Positions 21,191 to 30,774 of a stretch of 38,529 nt of DNA are shown here, piece after piece (within the stretch, counting starts at the first letter, position 1; each line of letters opens with the position of its first letter). The DNA lies in assembly GCA_949127865.1 (NCBI GenBank), contig CASBQR010000223.1, positions 1 through 38,529 on the forward strand. The letters are read 5' to 3'. The translations under genes and the position numbers were made by a program. The notes under the pieces are model-generated. The model was not told the origin of the DNA and did not search any database. It was given only the letters and a program-made list of their open reading frames with translations. This DNA comes from Synechococcales cyanobacterium PMM_0082. GTDB lineage: Bacteria > Cyanobacteriota > Cyanobacteriia > Pseudanabaenales > Pseudanabaenaceae.

Positions 21191-21400
21191 TACTGCATAT
21201 TTAAGATTAAAGGTCAGCACAAATTTGTTGGCATTGTTTCCACGAAATAAAAGCACACAATATACATTACATAATTTTACTTGGAGACTCATAGTTTCAA
21301 TGGCATTTGGAAATCATGTCAGTCCATCAACGTAGGTAATCAAGACATCTTTGACTACACGATTGCGGATTTTGGTGAATACTGATAGCCAGAATTTTGC
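21191..21400 (-). pseudogene. IS256 (mutator) family transposase remnant
   Basis: Minus-strand translation AKFWLSVFTKIRNRVVKDVLITYVDGLT*FPNAIETMSLQVKLC... then (shifted frame) FISWKQCQQICADL*; internal stops and frameshift. Confidence 0.8.
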
Positions 21401-21436
21401 TCACTCATTGGATGATATCCGCATAACCAACCATGA

Positions 21437-21787
21437 ATGTACTCTAAAAATCTTAACAGCCTAATTGAAGGCTTAACAGGCTGTGAACGGATTACCAGAA
21501 CGCCAATTCCTCTTGCCTATAGCATTTATTTAAAACGTCTAATTTTAATCTATTGTCTCAGCTTAACATTTAACTTTGGGCAAGATCTCGGATTTTCTAC
21601 AGCTATATTTGTTGGACTTGTCAGCTTTCTTTTATTGGGAGTAGAAGAAATTGCCAATGAGATTGAAATGCCTTTTGATAAAGATCCCAATGATTTACCT
21701 TTAGATCAAATCTGTGAAAATATTATGCAAAATAGTGAAATAGTCATAGCTTTTACTCCAGATTTTTCTTCATTTCAGAGTAAGTAA
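21437..21787 (+). pseudogene. Bestrophin-family (UPF0187) channel, C-terminal fragment
   Basis: GCERITRTPIPLAYSIYLKRLILIYCL...LLLGVEEIANEIEMPFDKDPNDLPLDQICENI matches the bestrophin C-terminal half; N-terminal half missing. Confidence 0.75.
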
Positions 21788-21918
21788 TTTGGGTCGAACA
21801 TATCTAAAAATTGAGTGGATCAATTACATAAAATAAAAAACAAATCCACAATATATCTTGTTTGGATATATTGTAGACATTTAATATTACTTTAATGGAT
21901 TTGGTTGAGCAAAAAGGT

Positions 21919-22239
21919 TTATCGCATACCCACCACCATTTCTAATTCCTCCTTTTCTTCAGGGGGCTTTAAGCTTGGAAACAGAAAGTGATTCTCTTCA
22001 ACATATTGTGCGCCAAATAAGCCCTTTTCCGCCCAGAAGTATCGATCTGTAGTATGCTCATTACGCCTTACCAGCAATAATGCAGGTGGCAATATTCCTG
22101 ATGAGTGGATAAATTTACGAGCCGCTGTCACGGGCTTGTCTTCACCACTATCTATATTAAACTGAGGAATATGCTCCAGAATTTTTCGCCCTTCTTGGCG
22201 ACGTCTGCTTTTGCGCTTGCGTCTTCTTGCCAACTTCAT
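21919..22239 (-). CDS. DUF3155 cyanobacterial conserved protein
   Basis: ARRRKRKSRRRQEGRKILEHIPQFNIDSGEDKPVTAARKFIHSSGILPPALLLVRRNEHTTDRYFWAEKGLFGAQYVEENHFLFPSL. Confidence 0.85.
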   Translation of the reverse strand: MKLARRRKRKSRRRQEGRKILEHIPQFNIDSGEDKPVTAARKFIHSSGILPPALLLVRRNEHTTDRYFWAEKGLFGAQYVEENHFLFPSLKPPEEKEELEMVVGMR

Positions 22240-22435
22240 TACCTCCTATTACAACTCTTGTATGTGATTAGGATTACAAAACCGATAGCATTATACAGAA
22301 TATTTTCCTAAAAATTCAAACTTTCTTTACAAATGTTAGTTTGCTTACACAATTTGGTTGATATGCCCAAACTAATACTTAGATTAGCCTAGTTTCATAG
22401 ATATTGCTCTAAATAAAATATGCCTATCCAAATAT

Positions 22436-23317
22436 CTATAACAAGTTTGTTTGTTTTTTCGGTTCTGATGGGACTCTAATTCTAATCGAGCCAGTTTCAG
22501 GCAGTGGAGTATATTGTCCACCCACAATATTTTTACTGACGCGGAGTCTTTGGCTATTTATGGATATACCATTTTCACGAACTAAGACTACAGAAATCCA
22601 GCGATCGCCTTCAGAATATGGAGCTTGCCCGATTTTGAATATTCCCCCTGACTTTAAGGCTTCTAAGTCAATGGTGGCTTCTTTAATATAATTAGTCGGA
22701 TTAACTTTTTCTTCAACTACACCACCTAATAATAAGCTGGCACCTAAAGGTTCTGTGACGATCGCATCTAAGGCAAACTGCCTACCTATCCCAATTATTT
22801 CAGGAAGTCTTAGTTCTACGGTTGGAGGTTTTGCCCCAGAAGTCAGAGAGCTTTTTTCTGACAAAATTTCTTGTCGGACAATTTGCCAAGTTTCGCCTTT
22901 ATTTTGATATACCTGCACTGAATTTATATTGGCAATTAACTGAAATTTAGATTCTCCTTGTCCTTGGACTCCCTTAATCTGAGTCTTAGTTTCGACTCTA
23001 TAGGTATCACCCTTAGGTTCAACTTTGATGATTTCTGTTTGGTACTGTATATCCTTATACCTTTGCCAAAGTACTTCCAAGGACTCTTGGAGCTTTTTCT
23101 TGGTTAGCCCATCGCCGTGGGTAAAGTCTTCGGGAAAGAATTTCATAACTGCGGCTAAATCTCGCTTGCTAGCAGCACTATCGAAGAGGGCGATCGCATT
23201 GACTAAGCCTTGGGGAGCTGAGTTTGGGGTAACTGCAGCAGCAGAGACGGAGTTAACTAAGGTACTGGCGATCGCTCCTACGGCGGCGGCAACTAAGATT
23301 TTGATCTGTTTATGCAT
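22436..23317 (-). CDS. Exported hypothetical protein with NTF2/SnoaL-like domain
   Basis: Signal-like N-terminus; ALFDSAASKRDLAAVMKFFPEDFTHGDGLTKKKLQESLEVLWQRY is NTF2-like. Confidence 0.65.
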   Translation of the reverse strand: MHKQIKILVAAAVGAIASTLVNSVSAAAVTPNSAPQGLVNAIALFDSAASKRDLAAVMKFFPEDFTHGDGLTKKKLQESLEVLWQRYKDIQYQTEIIKVEPKGDTYRVETKTQIKGVQGQGESKFQLIANINSVQVYQNKGETWQIVRQEILSEKSSLTSGAKPPTVELRLPEIIGIGRQFALDAIVTEPLGASLLLGGVVEEKVNPTNYIKEATIDLEALKSGGIFKIGQAPYSEGDRWISVVLVRENGISINSQRLRVSKNIVGGQYTPLPETGSIRIRVPSEPKKQTNLL

Positions 23318-23505
23318 CTATAATTTTGGGGCTATGCTTTTTGGCTTAATTTAGTGCGGATGTCATATAGATTAACGCACAAATCTATTTTAGGACATCA
23401 AAAGGGCAGCAAATAATAATCAACTATGTAGTCAACCTTAAAGACTTGTGTTCTTATAAATTTAAGTGCGAATATCTAGAGGCAGTCTTACTAAAATGGT
23501 TTGCC

Positions 23506-25125
23506 ATGAAATTAGAACAGATCCATTCAATATTTTTAGACGAAGCAAGTATTCCTCCTGAATATCAACTTAATGATCCCATTTGCCAAAGGCAGTATTT
23601 GATTAATGGCGAACTTCGCTATTGGGAAGGGGCATTACAAGAATCTCGATCGCCTATTTATGTTAAAACCAGCAACGGGCTAACGTCAAAGCTCATTGGT
23701 GAATTTCCACTTTTAACTGCAACTGAATCTTTACAAGCCTTAGATGCCGCAGTTGCAGCCTACAACTCAGGTAGAGGCGTATGGCCAACGATGACAGTTG
23801 CCCAAAGAATTGAGCATATTCAAGAATTCACCTATCGGATGCGTGACAAAAGAACAGAAATTGTCAATCTGTTAATGTGGGAAATTGGCAAATCCTACCA
23901 AGATTCAGCTAAAGAATTTGATCGGACTATAGATTATATTGGAGCAACTATAGATGCGCTTAAAGACTTAGATCGAGTCTCATCACGATTTGTAATTGAA
24001 GAGGGAATTATTGGACAAATTAGGCGATCGCCCCTTGGTGTTGCTCTATGTATGGGGCCTTGCAACTATCCTCTAAATGAAACTTTTAGCATTTTTATTC
24101 CCGCTTTAATCATGGGAAACACAGTTGTATTTAAACCACCTAGACCAGGAGTAATGCTTTACTATCCTTTGTTAGAGGCTTTTCGAGATTGTTTTCCGCC
24201 AGGGGTGGTGAATACAGTGTATGGACAGGGTAGTGTGATTATTCCACCCCTTATGCCCACAGGCAAGATTGATATTTTAGGATTTATTGGCTCAAGTCGA
24301 GCTGCTAATAATCTAAAGAAGCAGCACCCTCGTTTACATCGTCTCCGTTGTGCGCTGGGACTAGAAGCTAAAAACCCTGGAATTGTTTTGGCAGATGCAG
24401 ATCTAGAGCTAGCAGTGAAGGAATGCATTTTAGGTACTCTTTCCTACAACGGTCAACGCTGCACGGCTTTGAAAATTCTGTTTGTCCATCGAGATATTGT
24501 GGATGTATTTTTAGAAAAATTTACGGAGGCGGTGAAAAATCTTAAATGTGGGATGCCTTGGGAAAAAGGAGTTACGATCACCCCCTTACCAGAGGGCAGA
24601 GCTAAGTATTTTACCGAACTAGTTGAAGACGCAAAATCCTTAGGAGCTGAGGTAATTAATAAGGATGGGGGTACGGTTAATGAAACCTTCTTTTATCCTG
24701 CGGTTCTTTATCCTGCCAATCAGAATATGAAAATCTATACTGAAGAGCAGTTTGGTCCAGTTATTCCGATCATTCCCTTTGATGACTTAGAAACTCCCAT
24801 TCAATATATTGTCAACTCTGACTATGGGCAACAGGTTAGTATTTTTGGGACTGATGCGGATTTGATTGCTAGCTTGGTTGATCCTCTGGTTAATCAGGTA
24901 TGTCGAGTCAATATCAATAGCCAATGTCAACGGGGACCAGATAGCTTTCCTTTTAATGGCAGAAAAGACTCAGCCGAAGGAACTCTCTCTGTTAGTGATG
25001 CACTTCGAGCTTTCTCAATTCGGACAATTGTGGCAGCAAAAGATATCACTTCTAATAAGGAAATGATTTCTAAGATTGTAAGAGAGCATAAGTCTAACTT
25101 CCTCTCTACTAATTTTATTATGTAA
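23506..25125 (+). CDS. gapN: NADP-dependent non-phosphorylating glyceraldehyde-3-phosphate dehydrogenase (ALDH superfamily)
   Basis: MGPCNYPLNETFSIFIPALIMGNTVVFKPPRPG, LGLEAKNPGIVLADADLELAVKECILGTLSYNGQRCTALK; Met at 23506 preferred to ORF-track start 23446. Confidence 0.85.
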   Translation: MKLEQIHSIFLDEASIPPEYQLNDPICQRQYLINGELRYWEGALQESRSPIYVKTSNGLTSKLIGEFPLLTATESLQALDAAVAAYNSGRGVWPTMTVAQRIEHIQEFTYRMRDKRTEIVNLLMWEIGKSYQDSAKEFDRTIDYIGATIDALKDLDRVSSRFVIEEGIIGQIRRSPLGVALCMGPCNYPLNETFSIFIPALIMGNTVVFKPPRPGVMLYYPLLEAFRDCFPPGVVNTVYGQGSVIIPPLMPTGKIDILGFIGSSRAANNLKKQHPRLHRLRCALGLEAKNPGIVLADADLELAVKECILGTLSYNGQRCTALKILFVHRDIVDVFLEKFTEAVKNLKCGMPWEKGVTITPLPEGRAKYFTELVEDAKSLGAEVINKDGGTVNETFFYPAVLYPANQNMKIYTEEQFGPVIPIIPFDDLETPIQYIVNSDYGQQVSIFGTDADLIASLVDPLVNQVCRVNINSQCQRGPDSFPFNGRKDSAEGTLSVSDALRAFSIRTIVAAKDITSNKEMISKIVREHKSNFLSTNFIM

Positions 25126-25135
25126 TTTTAGATTG

Positions 25136-25164
25136 TTAGGGATGGAGAAGATTTCTACCCCTAA
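25136..25164. terminator. Hairpin between convergent gapN and glycosyltransferase gene
   Basis: TTAGGG...AGAA-gat-TTCT...CCCTAA, located between convergent ORFs. Confidence 0.5.
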
Positions 25165-25207
25165 GTTTCGATAAAAGCTCTGACTTTGATTACTTTATCA
25201 ATTCTAC

Positions 25208-26374
25208 TTAAGTAAACCTCTGTAAAACTTTAGTGGTGGCATGGGCTGTGGTTTCCCAGCTAAATTGCTTTGCCCTTGCTAATCCTAAATTTCTAAGTTG
25301 AGACCGTAAACTAGGTGACTCTCCTATTGTTTGCATAGCATCAGCGATCGCCCTAATATTATATGGATCAATTAAAATTCCTGCATCTCCCGCCACTTCT
25401 GGTAAAGAAGATATATTTGAAGTAATAACAGGTGTACCACAAGCCATCGCCTCTAAAACTGGTAACCCAAATCCTTCCCACAGACTAGGAAAAACTAAAG
25501 CGATCGCCCCTCGGATCATCTCTGGTAATTGCTCATAGGTTACATAATCTAAAAATTTAACCAAATTTGATATACCTAATTCCTTTACTTGAGCTTGTAA
25601 ATCTGGGGTAAAACGGCGATCGCTAGAACCAGCTATCCACAATTCATAATCTTGATAATTTTTTAAGCTGGCAAAAGCTGTAATTAGACGATGGAGATTT
25701 TTATGGCGATCGTGGCGACCCACATATAAAAAGTAGGGAATTTTGGGGATACTTTCCTCCTCTTGTTCATAAAAATGTAGGCGATCGTACGCCAAGAGAA
25801 TAGGAGTAATTTTGGCGGATGAAATATTGTAGGAAATACTAATATCCCTTGCTGTTGCTTCTGAATTGCAAATGATATGCTGCGCTTGATTTAGTACCAA
25901 TGGCACCCAAGCGCGATGGTAATGAGTTAAAGAAGATGACCAACGGGGAAAGCGTAAAGGAATAGTGTCATGGATCGTAATTACATAGCGACATTTCGTG
26001 AAAACAGGTGCCTCAGCTACGGGTGAGAATACAAGATTAGAGTTAAGCTGCTGATAAATGCTGGGTAGTTGCCACTGAGTCCAAGCTAATCTCTGCAAAT
26101 GCCCCTTTGTCCCTTGGAGAGGAGTCATAGTATCGGGAATAGGATAATTTTTTACGAATGCAGGAAAAGATGGTGAAAATGATTTTACAGCTGATGGAGA
26201 TATGAGTAAGGTAGAATCAAGCGATCGCCCCAAATACCTACAGAGATTTTTAGCATAAACACTAATGCCAGTTGGCTTTGGTGATAAAAAAGATAGGTTT
26301 ATAAGCAAAGATTTATCTTTATTACGGAACTGTGCCATTAGGAAAAAAATAGCTTTTTGAGCAAGGTCTTTCAA
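25208..26374 (-). CDS. Glycosyltransferase family 1/GT4-type
   Basis: FLYVGRHDRHKNLHRLITAF, VFPSLWEGFGLPVLEAMACGTPVITSNISSLPEVAGDAGILIDP. Confidence 0.93.
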   Translation of the reverse strand: MKDLAQKAIFFLMAQFRNKDKSLLINLSFLSPKPTGISVYAKNLCRYLGRSLDSTLLISPSAVKSFSPSFPAFVKNYPIPDTMTPLQGTKGHLQRLAWTQWQLPSIYQQLNSNLVFSPVAEAPVFTKCRYVITIHDTIPLRFPRWSSSLTHYHRAWVPLVLNQAQHIICNSEATARDISISYNISSAKITPILLAYDRLHFYEQEEESIPKIPYFLYVGRHDRHKNLHRLITAFASLKNYQDYELWIAGSSDRRFTPDLQAQVKELGISNLVKFLDYVTYEQLPEMIRGAIALVFPSLWEGFGLPVLEAMACGTPVITSNISSLPEVAGDAGILIDPYNIRAIADAMQTIGESPSLRSQLRNLGLARAKQFSWETTAHATTKVLQRFT

Positions 26375-26436
26375 ACCCTCGTTAATTATGGCTTAGGATA
26401 TACCAAAACAAACTAAATGATTAACAACTAAGCCCT

Positions 26437-27990
26437 GTGAGTATTACTGAATTAGTCAAGATTTCCATTATTCTATTGCTCATTGCTACTGCAGTTGCTA
26501 TTATTTCACGGCAGTTACGAATACCATACGTCACGGGTTTAGTATTAGCAGGCTTACCAGTCACGGAGTTACTATCTCGGCGCATTGGTTTAGATCCTGC
26601 TTTAGTTTTGAATCTTTTTCTGCCAATTCTCATCTTTGAAGCTGGGATTAATACAGATGTTAGTCGCCTTCGCAGCACATTCAAACCAATTGCCCTCTTA
26701 GCTGGACCTGGGGCTATACTTTCCAGTGGAATTATTGCTGTTCTCTTAAAATTTGGACTAGGACTAGATTGGATTCCTGCTTTATTTGTCGGGGTAATTC
26801 TAGCAAATACCGACACGGTTTCCATGATTGCTGTTTTTAAGGAAATACCTGTTCCACCTCGATTGTCAAGTATTGTGGAAGGAGAGACTCTATTTAATGA
26901 TGCGGCAGCCTTAGTCGCATTTAACCTGATTTTTCAAGTATATTCTACAGGCTCACTCACATTTGCAGAAGGAATCCAACAACTACTTTTTATATCCATA
27001 GGTGGTGTTCTGGTCGGCGGCATCCTAGGCTACTTAAGCATTCCTGTATTTACCCGTTTGGATGATCCCCTTGGTAGTTTATTATTCACAGTTGCCCTTG
27101 CCCTTGGCACTTTTCAGGTTGGGCAATTATTCGGGGTATCAGGGGCTGTCGCTGTTGTAGTTGCGGGTTTGATATTTGGCAACCTTGGGCTTTCAGCTAA
27201 TACGTTAGCATCAACTCGCATTACCCTATCAAATTTCTGGGAATATGCCAGTTTTACGGTTAATACCTTTATTTTTCTCCTAATTGGGTTAGAAATTAAT
27301 CTAGGAACTCTCTGGATGACTTTACCCGCTATTCTATTTGCAATTTTTGCCTATCAAATTGGACGAATTATGACCGTCTATCCTCTACTTGCGGCAGTTC
27401 GGTGGATTGATCGAGCAATTCCTATACGTTGGCAACATTTACTTTTTTTCGGTAATATCAAAGGCTCTCTCTCTATGGCTTTGGCATTAAGCTTACCGAT
27501 TACCTTACCTGGACGAGATATTCTCATTACCATAGTTTTTGGTAGCGTACTGGTGTCATTGGTGGGGCAAGGATTAAGCTTATCTTGGTTGGTAAAACGC
27601 CTAAATTTATCCAAGGTTTCCACAGAGCAGTATCAGGTGGAAGAATTACAAGCACAACTCATGACAGGTAAAGCAGCACAGGATGAGTTAGATAGTCTAC
27701 TGAAATCAGGGGTATTACCAAAGTCTGTCTATGAAGAAATGCGTTCTAGTTATCAAGTCCGTGTTGCCACCGCCGAAAAGATTCTTCGAGATTTTTATAA
27801 TCATCGTCCTAATCAATTTTCAGATAAGGCTAGTAGTATAAATAAACTTGATGCGATCCGTCGGCGTTTACTATTGGCAGAAAAAGGCGCACTTAATGAA
27901 GCATTCCGAAAGCGGATTCTTTCTGAAGAAATTGTGAGAGGACGAATCCAAGTTATTGATAAACAGTTATTGCAACTTGAAGATGCTTGA
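26437..27990 (+). CDS. Cation:proton (Na+/H+) antiporter, CPA1-type
   Basis: FEAGINTDVSRLRSTFKPIALLAGPG, ILANTDTVSMIAVFKEIPVPPRLSSIVEGETLFNDAAALV; GTG start. Confidence 0.92.
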   Translation: MSITELVKISIILLLIATAVAIISRQLRIPYVTGLVLAGLPVTELLSRRIGLDPALVLNLFLPILIFEAGINTDVSRLRSTFKPIALLAGPGAILSSGIIAVLLKFGLGLDWIPALFVGVILANTDTVSMIAVFKEIPVPPRLSSIVEGETLFNDAAALVAFNLIFQVYSTGSLTFAEGIQQLLFISIGGVLVGGILGYLSIPVFTRLDDPLGSLLFTVALALGTFQVGQLFGVSGAVAVVVAGLIFGNLGLSANTLASTRITLSNFWEYASFTVNTFIFLLIGLEINLGTLWMTLPAILFAIFAYQIGRIMTVYPLLAAVRWIDRAIPIRWQHLLFFGNIKGSLSMALALSLPITLPGRDILITIVFGSVLVSLVGQGLSLSWLVKRLNLSKVSTEQYQVEELQAQLMTGKAAQDELDSLLKSGVLPKSVYEEMRSSYQVRVATAEKILRDFYNHRPNQFSDKASSINKLDAIRRRLLLAEKGALNEAFRKRILSEEIVRGRIQVIDKQLLQLEDA

Positions 27991-28005
27991 TTGATTCACT
28001 AGAAT

Positions 28006-28683
28006 CTATGCACAACCCTCCATGAAGTCAATAACTTGATGTATACTATCAGGCTTAGTCACAATTAGGACAGTTGAATTAGGTTCAAGGACTGTACTCC
28101 CATTCGGAATCATTAAGTCATCTTTAGGATGGGGTTGATAGCCAATAATTAAAGTGCCTTTGGGAAATCTGAAATCTTGAGCAATTTCAGCAACGCTACG
28201 CCCAACTACATAGCAATTATTTGGAATCAAAAGTTTTAGTACTTCAATCTGCCCTTGTTCAAAATGCATCATTGATTCTACTTCGGGAAACTCTATAGCA
28301 TTCACCATAGTTTTAACTCCAATATCAACTGTACTAACGATATGGTTGGCTCCAGCTATGCGTAGTGGTTCCGTAAAATCCCTGTGGCGCATTCTACTCA
28401 AAATATGAGGAACACCATAGTGTTTAGCCAGAGTTACCATTGCTAAGTTTAAGGCATCACTCCTCAAAACTGCCGCCATTGAATCTGCTTTACGAATCCC
28501 AGCTTCCAATAATACTTCTGTATTTACAGCACTACCCTCAAAAGCCATTGCCCCAAATTGTTCACGGGCATAACGACAAGCCACTGGATCAATATCAATT
28601 ACGCCAACAGTATGACCTAGTTCTATAAGTTCTTGAGCCAAGGAAAGCCCCACGGAGCCTGCTCCACCAACTAGTATGTACAT
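28006..28683 (-). CDS. TrkA-N/TrkA-C (RCK) NAD-binding regulatory protein
   Basis: MYILVGGAGSVGLSLAQELIELGHTVGVIDIDP Rossmann motif; internal Met preferred to ORF-track start 28731. Confidence 0.88.
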   Translation of the reverse strand: MYILVGGAGSVGLSLAQELIELGHTVGVIDIDPVACRYAREQFGAMAFEGSAVNTEVLLEAGIRKADSMAAVLRSDALNLAMVTLAKHYGVPHILSRMRHRDFTEPLRIAGANHIVSTVDIGVKTMVNAIEFPEVESMMHFEQGQIEVLKLLIPNNCYVVGRSVAEIAQDFRFPKGTLIIGYQPHPKDDLMIPNGSTVLEPNSTVLIVTKPDSIHQVIDFMEGCA

Positions 28684-28736
28684 ATTTATCTGATTTTCAA
28701 AAACTTGCCACTTGTGGTTACAGTCTAGCAAAATGA

Positions 28737-28964
28737 TTAATAGTTAACATAATTTACGATAGGAGGCGAGAGGAATACCTGTACGTTTTTTATATCTATA
28801 CAATCTTTGAAGGTGGAAACTTTCCCAGAAATCAGCTCATAGCACATCATGATCAAACTTGCTACAGATAGAGAGAGCAAAGAGATCGAAACCATTACTG
28901 AGCTATACCCTATGACCTTTTCGTGGAGGACTTGAAGGAAAAGTGTTGTAAATCCTATGATCAT
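28737..28964 (-). CDS. Hypothetical small membrane protein (75 aa)
   Basis: ORF track; hydrophobic N-terminal half; no family recognised. Confidence 0.3.
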   Translation of the reverse strand: MIIGFTTLFLQVLHEKVIGYSSVMVSISLLSLSVASLIMMCYELISGKVSTFKDCIDIKNVQVFLSPPIVNYVNY

Positions 28965-28999
28965 TAATTTTAATGTTGAAACTTATATTTGCGTTTGCC

Positions 29000-29150
29000 A
29001 AAAACTCTCACTATCACTACCAAGGGAGTGGGTATATTTGCAGTTGGCATTCGCTCTGGTTATTTAATTGGTGAGACGGCTCAAATCTATGCAGGTGCCG
29101 GGTATTGTCGCTGACTCAGATATTGCTTCAGAGTTAGGCGAAACCGCAAT
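29000..29150 (+). pseudogene. Possible outer-membrane beta-barrel protein remnant
   Basis: KTLTITTKGVGIFAVGIRSGYLIGETAQIYAGAGYCR* resembles strand pairs of OmpA/porin-like barrels; no start, early stop. Confidence 0.3.
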
Positions 29151-29336
29151 CAAGTTTGAAGCGTTACTTAGGGCGTTAGGAAGCTTCCACTTATAAAATA
29201 ACTATGCGTTTCCAAATTACAAGTAAAAGTGTTTTTTATCACCAAGTTCTATTCCTTTTAATCACCGATGACTTTCTTTTACTGCCGCATAATAAACACA
29301 TCAACTAAATCAATTAAATCCTTTGAGCCAAAAAAT

Positions 29337-29651
29337 ATGAAATTCTTAACTCGTTCTTTTTCTATTCTTCTTCTTCTTTCTTCCTCAACTCTAGTTCCTA
29401 ACTATGTCCATGCTCAGACTCCTAGAAATGAACTTCCTCGCCTTTCAACTCCGCAGCCAAAACCCACTAATCCTCTAGAAATCAAGAATCCCACCACTGA
29501 AGATAAGCAAGGGAAAACTGCAACTTGCAAAGGTAGTTTACGGGATTGTCAAAAATTTATTAGTGCCTGTGAAGCAGGATATGGAGGAGTAACCGCTGGG
29601 GATGCTGATAAGCTTAATATTCCTCAGAAATGGACTTGTACACTGCCTTAG
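29337..29651 (+). CDS. Small secreted cysteine-containing hypothetical protein
   Basis: MKFLTRSFSILLLLSSSTLVPNYVHA signal peptide; four Cys in CKGSLRDC...ACEAGYGG...WTC; start reassigned from 29268. Confidence 0.65.
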   Translation: MKFLTRSFSILLLLSSSTLVPNYVHAQTPRNELPRLSTPQPKPTNPLEIKNPTTEDKQGKTATCKGSLRDCQKFISACEAGYGGVTAGDADKLNIPQKWTCTLP

Positions 29652-29684
29652 GCTTTGTTCAATCTTCAAATATCTTAAGAGACT

Positions 29685-29792
29685 ATGAAATCAAAAACAC
29701 AAACAGCGATCGCTGAAAAAAGAATGATATTTCATGGTCTCAGTTGGCAAGCCTATAAGCAAATTTATAATGCCCTAGTACAAGGCGGCTGA
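29685..29792 (+). pseudogene. N-terminal remnant of Uma2-family (DUF820) endonuclease-like protein
   Basis: MKSKTQTAIAEKRMIFHGLSWQAYKQIYNALVQGG* matches the common Uma2 opening ...RxxxxGxSWxxYxxxxxAL, then stops. Confidence 0.6.
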
Positions 29793-29957
29793 AGTCTAGA
29801 CACTCGTTTTAGTTTACCAGAATAGACTTTTAGAGTAACCTTAGTTTAGCCCTGTTGTAGTAGGCTCTAGCAGTTGAGCTATATTAACATACGATAATAG
29901 CACTTTGGAAATTCTCATGCCCTGCGGATTTTACTAAACTGAATAATATGGATGACC

Positions 29958-30468
29958 TTAACTATATCCATATTTTTTAATAAACCAAGATTTTATAAAT
30001 TGAGTCAAGATACAATAGCAAGTGAGAATTAAAGCTAGCCAAAGAAAATAAACAGATGGCAAAGGAACAAACCCTAAACTAGAAGCAAGCGGTGAAAATG
30101 GCAGATACATGCCAATAGCCATGATTGTCGCCGTAATTATCAGCATTGAAGCGGAAGCCCAGCTTTGCAGAAAAGGAATCTTAGCAGTACGAATCATATG
30201 AATAATTAGGGTTTGAGTCATCAAGCTTTCTACAAACCAACCAGTTTGGAACAAGGCTTGATTATCTATAGAATTCGCACCAAACACAAACCACATCAGA
30301 GCAAAGGTGCAATAGTCGAAAATAGAGCTAATTAGCCCAATAAAAACCATAAATCGCTGGATATTATCAATCTTCCATTTTTTGCGGCTTAATCAGATCT
30401 TCTTTGTCAACATGATCGAAGGGAATGCCTAATCGCAAACTTGAGAAGATGATTGTTGAGGTGATTAT
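29958..30468 (-). pseudogene. Mg2+-transporting P-type ATPase (MgtA-like) C-terminal remnant, frameshifted
   Basis: GIPFDHVDKEDLIKPQK / WKIDNIQRFMVFIGLISSIFDYCTFALMWFVFGANSIDNQALFQTGWFVESLMTQTLIIHMIRTAKIPFLQS; two frames joined at T6 (30378-30383). Confidence 0.85.
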
Positions 30469-30516
30469 GCAACTTTACTCACCCGTAACAAACCTGATAT
30501 TGGACAGGTAATTGAG

Positions 30517-30774
30517 TTAAAAATAGAAGACTGGTCCGCTATCTATCTCTAAGGAATTAAGGAATTGTTCTTTTAGAAAGCGATCACTGATCGCTTCTAA
30601 TAAAGGATTCAGTCCCCAAACTAATTCAACGATAAATAGACCTAACCAAGTAAAACTCAACACCAGCATCGGTATTTCTAACCAATCTTGCCATTGTTGA
30701 AGCATTTTGCTGCGTTCTTGATTCAAGGTCGGTTCTATGGATGAATTTCTCATGGGAGATGAGAGCGATGGCAA
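30517..30774 (-). pseudogene. Truncated voltage-gated ion channel N-terminal fragment
   Basis: WQDWLEIPMLVLSFTWLGLFIVELVWGLNPLLEAIS resembles the first TM region of cyanobacterial ion-channel proteins, then unrelated short tail. Confidence 0.6.

Noticed and set aside
26421-26825. 134-aa minus-strand ORF overlapping the antiporter
   Set aside because: Fully antisense to a strongly supported CDS; no recognisable domain
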